A stretch of DNA of 64,000 nucleotides from Crotophaga sulcirostris. Taxonomy: Eukaryota; Chordata; Aves; Cuculiformes; Crotophagidae. The translations under genes were made by a program, and so were the position numbers. Positions 50,253-61,700 of the stretch are shown here, in pieces (the stretch's first letter is position 1; every line of letters begins with the position of its first letter). The notes beneath the pieces are model-generated. The model made no database searches and had not been told where the DNA came from. It worked only from the letters and a program-made list of their open reading frames with translations. The stretch lies in NCBI GenBank assembly GCA_013397455.1, contig VYZB01000216.1:915659-979658 (forward strand), read 5' to 3'.

Positions 50253-53200
50253 TTTGTATGAGTCTTTCCACTCTAAGGATGAGCAAGTGTCTGAGATAGT
50301 ATTAGCTTCATTCAAGTTGCAAGTCAGTTATGGCTCTAAACCTGAAATGAAAATCATTTGGCTGAAAATTTTAGTTTTGTGCCACAGAGAAGTCGTAAGT
50401 GGGAGTGCCAGTGTTAGGGCATTGCTGCTCTGGAGGCAGTGATCCCATACATTTCTTTGGCGTTTTTGACAATGAGTTCAGGACAGAAAAGCTTTTCACT
50501 GAACTGAAGAGCAACTCCACAAGGCACATCTCTTTCCAGGTTTTCATTCATTTTTTGCTGTGCCTTTTATCTGAGGGCTTGACATGCAAAAGGGCAGAAC
50601 AGAAATGCATAGTACAAGTGAATGGGATTTCTGTTTATAAATATATTTCTATTTTCTTCTAAATTTATCAAGGAAAGGGGCACCCAGAATTAGTGGATAT
50701 ATGTGCCACAGAATCTCTCTGCTTCAGGGAACTGAGGGTTCTTGTAGGATGGGGATAGCGAGTTTAGGACTGCAGTATCTGTAGTCCAGAGTGGTTAAGT
50801 GCTACAGGAGTGTTGAGAAAGTCAGGAACTGGCAGCAGGTCAACTGTCACCATCAAATAGTTTCTGTATATGTGGGCCTGAACTGAGTCTTTGTAATTTC
50901 TGAGTATTTTTTTTAGTGGAATGCACTTGTACTTGGCCTTTCACCCATCACTGCTGGGTAGTTAATGTAGCCAGGATGAGGAGAAACCATCATCACTTTG
51001 CAGTCAATCATTGCTTCTTCCCCTCGCCCTTCATATTTTCTTAGTCTCACTTTCCCATGCCTGTTTCTTAAAAATTTCCACTCTAGTTCTCATCAAGATT
51101 TGTAATTTGCTGGGAGATTCTTTTGTTCCTCTCTTAGAATACCAAGGTAACTGAGAAATGAGAAGCTCATTGCTCTCAGTTGTAGCTGCTTCACTACTGG
51201 GGGAAGGATTTGCAGGCGAGGTCCTCTTCGTGCTAAGGAGACTTGGAACAGGGTACATTGAGTTTCTAGGCAGAAATAATTCATTATGTAATCCTGCTGG
51301 CACGGCAGTGCTACGTGGGAATAGAAAATGCATAGGAAAGATGGAATCTTTGAAGAATTTTACTGCCTAGATCCATAATGAAAATTTCAGAAGCGTGTAA
51401 TTTAGTTTGTTGCTGAAATGTAAAAACAGAGCACTTTGACACCAGGAAACAACCTGTGTTGTTACACAAATTTCAAGGACCTGTATTATAAGAAGAGTTT
51501 CTTATCAATATGATTTTTAGGTTGTTGTTGCTGTTGGTGGTGGTATATTTATATTTATATTATTGTTAGCAATATATTTATATTATTGTTAGCAAGTAAC
51601 ACAGCTATTTCATGTTCTTTGCATTCATGGCAGTGGCTAAACCACTTTCCTGAAACCCTCTATAAATATTTTTTTTTTCAAAAGGTAAAGAAATCGATTA
51701 TGATGCAGCTATGTGGTAATGGAAAATCCTGACATAAAACAAGAACATGCAGAGTCATTGTTCAGTTCTAATTGAGCATTTCTTCTTTACTCTGAATAAC
51801 TCGTTACTAACCCTGTTTTAATGAATTTAAGGGCTCTTACTTTTGTTTCTGTTAAGAGCTGTAGAGAGATCAGACTTTGCTCATTGTAGAATTCTCAGAG
51901 TATTGTCTGAGTTGTGTTGGTCTGCTTTGGGAAATGAATTTTGCATTCAAAGTGAAATTTGTTTGATTTTTTGACACATTGATGCATACTTTTATACATC
52001 TTCAAACTGCTTTTAGACAGGAATCATAATACAATTTTCAACATGTAAATTGTATATCAGTATAAAATACTTCAGGTGACTTCAGAGATGTTTTGTTACT
52101 ATTACATTGCTAATTCATTTTTAAAGGCACTAAATCACATGTGACTGTATCTCATGTTTCAGTAACATGAATATGAATATATTTAGGGTTGAGTTGTTTG
52201 GTTTTTTTTCCCCAACTAAGCATGAGTACATAGGATCCAATTTTGCTGTAGTGGAGCAAATAAACAAATGACCATAATCCACTGGATTTAAGCTACTGAG
52301 GAGGAAGAACCTGAGTCCAGATGCGTAAGTGAAATTGAGATGATCTAGAGTTGTAGCTTTCTTTAGCTATCAAGTATGCGATTCCAATGGAGACAGAGGG
52401 GTGATCACTAAAGATCTTACTCTAAACATCACCTTTTTTGTTTCATGGTCCCCAGCTCTTAACTTGTTTTCTGTGAAGCTTTTGACACTGTTTCTGGAGG
52501 CAGAAAAAGAGCTGTTAAAACCATATCATCATGAAAAACAAGCAGATAGTGGCCAGATAACTGAGGCTGGGCACTATTGATCTAAAAGACTTGGTTTAGT
52601 TTAAATAGATAAACATTGCATTTGTAAGAAGAGATTTTTCCACTTTTTCTGAGTTGAGGTTTATAATTTTTCTTTTTTCTGTCTCTTGATTAACACCTTT
52701 TAAATTTTTGTTTTAAATATGATGGTTAATTATTTGGATAAATCATTTCATGCAAAATATGTTATTTGGGGAAATTTGAATATGTGCAAATTCGTATGGT
52801 TTTCATCTTTCGTTAACAATCACTCAACTTACCTTAAGATCTGCCTAAGAAAGAATTGAATATATTTCTTCTTGGAAAGGAGAAACTAGTAGTATTTCAG
52901 CCTGGAGTGCAAATAAATATTATGAAAAGTAAGAATAAAGAAACAGGAAATAAAAGCAGGAACTGGCAAAGTTCCTTACAGTTTTGGCATCTCAGTGTGC
53001 GACCTCTCTCTTCTGTTTAGAAAGGCATTTGATCATTATAATTTGATTTCAAAAATATTTGAATACATATTTCAAAAGGTGTTGTATAAATATGATTTAT
53101 TATTTACTTTTTTAATACTGAAAATTAAAAGATAGCTCAAGCAAAATATGAAAGTGATATACCATACCATGGATGATTTAGAAGATTGGTCATAAACTAA

Positions 53201-55979
53201 CATCTGAGGATTATAATTTCTAATTTTAATTCATCTGTCAGGTAGTCACTGAAAACAAGCATCATCTAAAACCAACAACTTTTCTTTAATCACTGAGTCT
53301 TTTTTCAAGTTATTGTTGGAAGTCTTGACCTTACCATAGGTACAGTCTGATAGATTAAAGAATTTTCCTTTTATTGCTGCCACAATGCCTTAGTTGGAGA
53401 GTTTCCATTTTTCAGTGGTTTTATTGCTGATGGCACAGAGTTAATGCCAGAAGACAGTGGTGTTCTTACTGGTGTGTCGTAAAAGTCATGACTGGTAGTC
53501 ATACATGTGGAATTGCATAACTGGATAGGAATACATATGGGTTTATCATGATAGTCCCATCAGTCTTGATCACTTCATGTGTTCTTGCTTTCTTGAAGAA
53601 ACTGCTGCAGCTGAATGTTGCACACATCATCCATGCTTCATTTGGGGATAGATTTTGAACCTCAAATTTGGAATTTCCTGCTTTTGTTTTATACTGGATC
53701 CTTTATGTTGCACTGAGTAGGTGTACAAGTAGGGACACCGGTGTTGATCCTGTGGGATGTCGGTCTTGATTAATAACTTCAAATACTATTAATATATAGA
53801 CTGCATATTCGTGTCTGTGTATATCTATGTGACTTTCTGTGTTGCCTCTGCTGGTACTTATGCATGGATGTACCATGTGAGAACACACCAAGACCAGCCT
53901 TTCTCTATAGCAGAAGCCAGTCAGATTGGGTTATATCTTCAGCCTGGTTTGTATCTTTTTTGTACAGGCTAGATCCTGTAAGCAACTTTCAAACACCTCA
54001 GATAATTTGGTGAGGATTCCCACTTCCATTCCCACAGAACATAAATTTGGCGTCATTGTGCGAAATCTTACTAAATTTTTGCATGTAATCCATATAGTAG
54101 TTCTTTTGTTGCACAAAGTATCTCACTTTTATAATTTTATTCAATTTATACAATAGTGGTATATATAAAATATGAGCCAAAAATCTGCCTTTAATCAAAA
54201 AAGATTGATCATTTTTCTGTTGCCAAACTTGTTATTGGAATAAAATCTAATGTCCGTAATCTTAACTCAGCTTTAGGTAATTATTTCAAACAGATGGTAT
54301 TTCATTCAAATACTTAAGTATTTTTCAGTACACTAACTTCAGGAGAGATTTGATCTTTCTTAGAAATTACATTATGTGTAATTTCTAGAAAACAAAGAGG
54401 AAAAAAATTCTATACGTGAAATTATTAAAATATAATAATTATTAGCTTTACTTTCTAAGAAAACACATACAGAGTCTATGCAAACACAAAAGGGTAGCTT
54501 GTTTTGGTGTCATAGGGTAAACTGAAGATCTTTTTGAAGAGGTTTTAGATGTTCAAATGTAATTAAATTCCTAAAAGGTTTCATTAGAATTGGTAACCAG
54601 ATGAAAGAGATCTGGTTTACTGCCTTTTATGGAAATCGACGTGGGGGAGAAATCATGTGAACTTCAGCTAAAATTCAGACTCAGCTTGTGCAACAGAACC
54701 CCACAGGGTCATCAGATGCCCTCATTTTAATTATGCAAGCGAATTTCCACCATATGTATGAATCAGGGTGGGAATAACCATGTAAGGGATACACAGCCAC
54801 AATGCTCTGTTTATGGAGAAAGCTTTTTTGCATGAAAGCAATGCTTCAGACTGTAGTTAGGGCTATTAGGCCATGTACCAACAGCTACCATATAGTTCTG
54901 ATTACATAGTATTAGTGCATCTCAGCACAGTGCAAGCAAGATCCCTGATAAAGGTAGAAATTAACAGGTTTATTTTTTGCATGACCAGATAGAAATAGTT
55001 TGTAGAACAGTAATGGCTGAAATACTTAATTCTAAGATGTGCATATCCCTATGAAAAATGTAATTTATATTCCTGAGATTGTTGGACTTTTTTTGTTAAA
55101 AAACAGCACAGAAAAATCAAGAAATGTCTTGATTTACATGTTTTTTTGGTTTTGCAGAAGGCTTATTATATGATTTTGGTAAACCACTTAAATTTTTCAT
55201 TTTTCTATTTCCCTTACAACATCAAGATACCGTATGTTTGCTTTAAAGGTGTTTTCAAAGATGCGTGAAAGAAAAGGCAGTATATCAAGTGTAACATATT
55301 CTTTATATCTCTTTAATTAACTACTACCTCTTCCTTGGGTGACGAAATGTAATGTCAAGTTGGAAATAGGAGAGTAACACTATTCTTTTTCGCCATACAT
55401 TTATTTTACAGTTCCAATATTATTGTCATGAAGTGCTTGTTTCAGCGTGTGCTACCCAAGATCTTCACTACAAGAAGATGTATTTATAAGATAAATGTAA
55501 ATTCAATAAAAAGTTCATGTGCTTCATCTCTACAAATGAAAAAAAAACGTAAATAAATAGTGCACTTGAACATATTGCAAGGGAAGGCTCATCTATTCTC
55601 ATCAAATCACTCTTCCTTTGTTTTTTTCAAAAAAATACAAAACCAAAAGAAACCCAGAAACATAAAACAACAACAAAATGTTTGATATGATTAGATTAAC
55701 ATGCTCCCATACAGAAAAACATTAGCTTTGGATTCAGATATTTGATTCTGTTACTGTCATCAGAATTGACAAATCTGTTATTTCCCTGTGAAAACCTGTA
55801 CAAATATACTTAGGTACAATGGAAAAATATTTTAAGAGCTTGGGAGAAACCTTTTTGGTTTTTCTAAAATTTAAAATAAAGATTTTTTCCAGGGCATTTC
55901 AGCCTATTTCCTAATTACAGTCAGGAATTTAGCTTCTTGAGTGTTCATTCAAGCAAACATAATGCTAACCAAATCCTCT
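50253..55979. other. Intronic stretch with nothing recognised
   Basis: About 5.7 kb of AT-rich sequence. The only structure noted is an exact 23-bp tandem duplication at 51550-51595. No exon or RNA gene recognised. Confidence 0.55.
51550..51595. repeat. Exact 23-bp tandem duplication
   Basis: Two adjacent identical 23-base units (51550-51572 and 51573-51595), each TATATTTATATTATTG followed by TTAGCAA. Confidence 0.9.
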
Positions 55980-56230
55980 CAGTGCACCAAGTACAGTCTT
56001 TTCTTTTCGGGACCTGCATCATATAATCTATTTCATAAAATGCTTCAGCTAACTTTTAAAACTCTACAGGCTTTTAGCCTTCCATAGCTCTTCTGGAAGC
56101 CTGTTCTACAATCTCTCTCTCCTCATGATTAAGAAAGTTTCCAGGCTAAATCTGTTCATGGCAAGTTTATAGCCTATTGCTCTTGTTTTTTAGAATTAAA
56201 TTGTCCTCCTCTCTTGCAGGGTAGGTCTAA

Positions 56231-56290
56231 TCATAGAATGGTTTGGGTCAGAAGGGACCTTAATAATCATCTAGTTCCAACACCTTCCAG
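56231..56290 (-). mobile_element. Short CR1 3' end, minus strand, inserted in the older LINE
   Basis: About 60 bases reading AATCATAGAATGGTTTGGGT and then AGAAGGGACCTTAATAATCA, the reversed avian CR1 tail. It is truncated almost at once. Confidence 0.9.
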
Positions 56291-56344
56291 TAGATATAAT
56301 GATATGATGTATTTAACCATTTGGGTGATTATTGCTCTTCCATT

Positions 56345-56620
56345 GCTGGCAAGGGACTTTTTACAAAGACAAATAGTGATAGGATGAGGGGGAATGGCTT
56401 TAAACTGGAAGGGAGAAGATTTAGATCAGACATTAGGAAGAAATTCTTCATGATGAAGGTGGTGAGGCACTGAAACAGGTTGAGCAGGGAAGTTGTCGAT
56501 GCCCCTCCCTGGAAGAGTTCCAGGCCAGGGTGAGCAGCCCGATCTGGCCCTGCCCATGGCAGGGGGGGTGGAACTGGATGATCTTTAAGGTCCCTTCCAA
56601 CCCAGACCATTCTGTGATTG
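56345..56620 (+). mobile_element. CR1 LINE 3' fragment, + strand, inserted in the older LINE
   Basis: About 275 bases of CR1 3' end. It has GATAGGATGAGGGGGAATGG, TTAGATCAGACATTAGGAAG and GGTCCCTTCCAACCCAGACC, ending in ATTCTGTGATTGG. It lies head-to-head with the minus-strand piece at 56231-56290. Both have their own 3' ends, so they are two separate insertions. Confidence 0.95.
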
Positions 56621-57200
56621 GTTTGTTTGCAAGACAGGCTGTCTGTGTTTTGAAAGACTCTTGCAGAATATAGACAACCAGATATTTACTCGGATGAGAT
56701 CTTACTACTGATTTGTATATTTGTATTAACTCTGCTATTTCGATTGAATTTGTCTTGTGTTCTTCACCCTTCATGCTGGCAATGGTTCTCATTCTTTTTT
56801 TGGACTTCTTGCATTCTTTCTTACTTTAGGGGTGAAATTACAAAGTAAAATAGTAAACAAAATGAATGCCAAGACTAATCCAGGAGAAGCACCACTGGTG
56901 AAGTAACCTGTTTTCAGCCCAGAGTTTCCCCTCTCCGCAGTTCACTGGCATTTCCTCTGCAACAGTCACTTTAGTTAGCACCTTCATAGTCTTTTTCTAA
57001 TCTTCCTTTTTTCCAGTTTGCCTAGTAATCTCCTTTGTGACACCTTATCAAATGTTCTGCTAAGTTCAGATAAAATCTAATCTCTCTGTGCAGTTCTTTT
57101 GTTTGGAAAATCAAGTATCCTATCAAAGGAAAAATCAGGCTAGTCTGACATGACCTACCTTTACTAAAGCAATGTTACATTTTATTCTATTGTCCATTTA

Positions 57201-58251
57201 CCTTCAAGCCATTAATTATTCTTTCCTTCAAATTTTATCCTAAGATTAACGTAAAGCCTGAGGTGTGAAAGGATAAAGACACTTAAGTCACTTTTTATTC
57301 TCTGGTGTTGGCACAAATCCTGTTATGACTTGAGCATATTTTGTAGCTTGACCTAAGCAACAGCTTCATTAAAAATCCTTTCTGTTTGATCTGGTATTAT
57401 ATGACCATTCTTCAGAGTTCTGAGATGAAACTGGTCTTATGAGTAGACTCAAGTGCATTAAGCTGTTTAAGCTTTACTTGTGCCTTGACCATGATTATGG
57501 GCATATACTTATCTCACCACATTGTCTTCACTGAAGACTTCCATTTAATTTGGGGATCACATGTTTGTTTCTACTATGGTATTCCTACTTCTTCCCTAGA
57601 GCTACATTTTTTTTCCACTACATAAAGGAGTTGTTTGCATTTCCTTTAAATCCTTTTTTTTCAAAGAGTAGTTAATTTTCCTATTTTGACTGCTCTTTCT
57701 TTTCCCACTTATTTTAGACTCTGCTGTTTCAAATATTATCATTTCCCCATTTGGGTCTGGAGATGTTATATAAAAGGATTTTCCTTTCTTAAAGATGCAA
57801 GTTCCAATTAATACATTAATATTTGGTATAAAGAGATTGAGGCCTTGTTCATCCATGTATTGGTCTTTTTAGCACTTTTGTGTCTGAGGGATCTAATATT
57901 TTCAAATACATCTCAAGGAAGCTCATGAAAAGGTGCTATAAAATATGTCCTCTCTGCTGAGAAGTTTATTTTACAGTTAAAATAAATAACTATGCATGTT
58001 TAATTGTAAAATTAGGGTTATATTACTTGCACACTTTTAAGACAGTTTCTGGTAAATCAAAGCTTGTTTGTTTTCAGTGACTGCATCATTGCTTAAGTAG
58101 AAATAAAAAGGCTTTGAAATTAGTGACCAAACAACTTTTACCAAACACTTTGACTAAGACATGAACACGCTATTTTAATTCATTAAAAAGCAGTAGGCTC
58201 AAAGACATTTTGCAAAGGAAATGTAAGAAACAATGCAGTGGCATTACATCA
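57201..58251. other. Intronic spacer with nothing recognised
   Basis: About 1 kb. It could contain further decayed parts of the ancient LINE, but no motif is clear enough to support that. Confidence 0.5.
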
Positions 58252-58756
58252 CTCAGTACTGTGTGCACTTTGGGGCGCCACAGTATAAAAAGCATATCAA
58301 GCTACTGGAGAGTGTCCACAGGAGGTCACAAAGCTGGTGAAGGGTCTAAAGGGGAAGCCATATGAGGAGAGGCTAATGTTGCTTGTCCTGTTTAGCCTGG
58401 GGAAGAAGAGACTGAGGGGAGACCTCATCGTGATCTTCCGCTTCCTCACAAGAGGAGGAGGAAGAGCACGTGCTGATCTTTTCTCCCTGGCAACCAGTGA
58501 CTCGAGGGAATGGCAGGAAGATGTTCCAGGGGAGGTTTAAGTTGGAGATGGGGAAAAGTTTCTTCACCCAGAGGGTGGCGGAGCACTGAAACAGAATCTC
58601 CAGGGCACCAAGCCTGACAATATTCAAGAAGCGTTTGGACAGTGCCCTCAGACATACAGTGTGAGTGTTGGGGTTGTCCAATGCAGGGACAGGAGTTGGA
58701 CTCAATAATCCTTGTTGAGTCCCTTCCAACTCAGGACATTCTGTGATTCTATAATT
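58252..58756 (+). mobile_element. CR1 LINE, 5'-truncated, + strand
   Basis: About 500 bases. It starts at the segment equivalent to HCVQFW (CTGTGTGCACTTTGGGGCGC). It encodes remnants GLKGKPYEERLMLLVLFSLG and KKRLRGDLIVIFRFLTRGGG. It ends with CTTCCAACTCAGGACATTCT and GTGATTCTATAATTACAG. Same subfamily as 27588-27915 and 38934-39627. Confidence 0.95.
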
Positions 58757-61700
58757 ACAGAATTATTGTGCTGTAAGTTCGCCAGAAGGATGTGGAAAGC
58801 AAAAAAACCCCCAAATGTCTGTGGACACATGCCCGATACAGTGGATGTGGCTCTCAAGTGATGGTATGGGGCCTTTTGCTCTGTAGATTTGCAAGTGCTT
58901 TAAGAGACCAACATATTCAGCCATTTTCTTTTCAAGAAAAAAAAAATACAATTGATTAATGCCATTTTGGACCACACCTGCTTTGATTACTCCTTCATTT
59001 GTTTCTCTAAACTAATTGGACCAAGATCCTAGCCATTTAGTTCAATAAGCAAAGGAGTACAGTTACAAAGAATATCACAGCTGAATATTTTCTTCTGAAG
59101 TCAAAACACCTCACAATCAGTGACACTTGGCTGCATATTTTTTTCTTCTGTATTCGGTGGAAAGAGGATTATTTAGCTGGTTTATTCAAATGTTTAGTCA
59201 ATGAGGTTTTGGAAAATTACTAATGAAATAAAGAGGCCAATATTCTCCTTTGCAAATGTGAAAGGAGACTGTTTTGTAATCCATCAGGAAAACTCTGCGC
59301 TATTTGCTGTATGCAAAAGGTTTTGCATGATGATTAGAGGTCAGTGGGAGACCCTTTTCTGAAAGTCTCCTTGTTACCAGGTGCTTAATCCAGGTTATGA
59401 AATGAAGCAGGAACACCTGTTTTTACCCGTTGGATACCAATGGAGTATCTTGATGTTTAGGATTGGGATCAGCTAGGTCCCCTAATTTTTTTTTCATTTA
59501 GCTTAGCCTAACCTAAAAAGAAACGTAGAAAATTAATTGCTATAAAGAACATATTTGCAAAGTTTTATGATAAAAGTAAATGCAAGTCAAAGGAATAGAC
59601 CCACTTAACTTTGCTTGATGTAAACAGTAGTTTAAGAGTTTCTTTTGTCTCCATGCCCTCTGACACTGGCTGTGTTCAAGCTATCTTATTTGCCCCAAAT
59701 TATGAGTATTTGCAGAAAATAGTGAAGGTTTAAGGCATATACTTTTTACCTGCATTATCAAAATGCATCTTTCATGAAAGAGAGGAGAAGAGGATAGCGA
59801 AGGAGATAATTCATGTTTAGACAGTCTTACGCCTCTGGTCATTTCTTATTCATTAATCAAATTCATTCTTGCCTAACCATTGTTTGCTATCTCCTGTTTT
59901 AGAGATGTTCATGTTTAATTGACGCAGCTGAACAAATCTCACCCTTGCAGCCAGACTGAGTTTCTATGTGGCTGAGCACTGGACATCGACAATTAAGCAT
60001 CTGTTGTCTAGATTCCTTTTTTAAGCAAAGGAAAGAAATGGGCATTTGTAGCGTGTGACTCACACAATCTATTTTAGACATCTGTGTACACTGGGATGGG
60101 AGTAGCAGCATGCTAGAGACACCCACTTGTCTCCACTGACTATAAAAGAAGCCTTGCCATACTGTGCAGATTTAGACATTGTCAGCTTTAGGTGGGGTGA
60201 TTCCCATCCTTAAGGACTGTTGTTGTACTAGGCTAGGTTTTTACCAAAGCAGTGATTCATGAGGCCCTTCACACAGAGCTGGGAAATTTCCATGTCTCAG
60301 AGAGAAACTTCTCATTCTTTCTCTTTGCTCACCTCACAATTACAGTGTCACGTAGCTGGGAGAGCATGTGCGTCTCAGAGAGCTCTTATTTAGGGCCCAT
60401 CAGTGCTGACATTAACTGCTTTGGGAGCTTCTGACTCTTCTTCATGACACTGTGATGACAGCAATGAAAATTTGCCTTGGAAGACCTGGGGACAGACAGG
60501 AGTTCCCAGTGCTACTCTCCTCCACGATCTCACATAGTTTCAGGACTTTGCCAAAATTCTACTTGCACCTTCAAATGTTCCTGCAGCAAAGGGAAACAGA
60601 TTATGGTAATTGATATGGAAACTCAAAAAAGTAAAACTTCTGCTGAGACAATGTTTGCAGTAAGTAGAAAATATTGTAGCTGTTCTAAAACTGGTGTGAT
60701 TGTGGGCAAACAATGTTTAGAAATATCCTTAGTTTCCAAGTAAGCATCTTCAAACAATTTCTGTTGACTTGAACCTGAATGTGTATGCTCTTATGTTCAA
60801 TGATGAACTAAAGCTGGCTTAATGCTCATAATGCCTGATCCAGAATACCACATGGCATAAAGCATTGGTGTAGGGTAAAATCACTTTGTTGATAAGATTT
60901 CTCTTCAGAAATACCAGGTTAACTTTGTCCTGACATGGGCTTTCTTTGAGGCCTCCACCACTCAAACTTTAGAAAGGATCAAGTATTAGATCTGCATTTA
61001 GCATGAAACTAGTGCAAAATCATACTGTGAGCACGAAGAGCTTATTACAGTGTGCCTTAGGAAATGTGAAAGTTATGGTATTATGCCCACACCTGACCTG
61101 ATGCAAAACTGGGTGATCTGCTAGAGCACAGATGTGATATAAGTGTCTGTGGAGTTTAGGCTTTATCCTGTCACACTTCTGTGAACTTACCTGCCTGTTC
61201 TAAGGAGAATAAAGAGAGAGCGCTAAAAAAAGAGAGGAAACAACCTGGTGAACGTATTAAGATGCCAGAGGTGCTTGTATTGGAACTGCTCTAGTATTCC
61301 CTTCCCTAGAAAGAAGGAAAAAAGCATCTTTTAATAAGACAGCACTGCTGAAGCTTGATTCATTCATTTTTAGGTCTAGATTTCCTAATAGAAGAAAAGA
61401 ACAAAAATAATAAAAAAGTAGAGATACTGAGCCTTTAGTACTCGTTTGTGGTTCAAACGGCATTCAGAAATTTTATTGATGTAGATTTCATTAAATAAGT
61501 AAAAAAAAAAAACAGTAATATTTTCAATATCCTAGCTGTTCCTCTACGTTACAAAGCACACTAGGGCTTTGGTTTTGAAAACTAAAATATAGCAAGCTGT
61601 TAATGGAATTTTATATTTGTGCTCCCAAGAGATTTAAATGAAGTCTTGAGGGTAACCACAGTCACTGGTGAGAATCCTCTTTCCTATTAAAGCTGACTTG

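Larger units (their letters stand above)
55980..57200 (-). mobile_element. Ancient CR1/L3-type LINE, minus strand, split by younger insertions
   Basis: The minus strand at 57005-57200 translates, with a stop and indels, to LSELSRTFDKVSQRRLLGKL. This resembles the LDFSKAFDTVSH...LL block of CR1-clade reverse transcriptases. Further along, 56640-56790 gives IYKSVVRSHPSKYLVVYIL, comparable with LYKSLVRPHLEYCVQFW. The stretch 56050-56220 resembles the 3' region shared by old amniote CR1 copies (TATAAACTTGCCATGAACAG, GAACAGGCTTCCAGAAGAGC). Order and strand agree, so this looks like one decayed element with internal deletions. Two young CR1 pieces sit between its parts. The outer limits are approximate. 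Confidence 0.75.
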
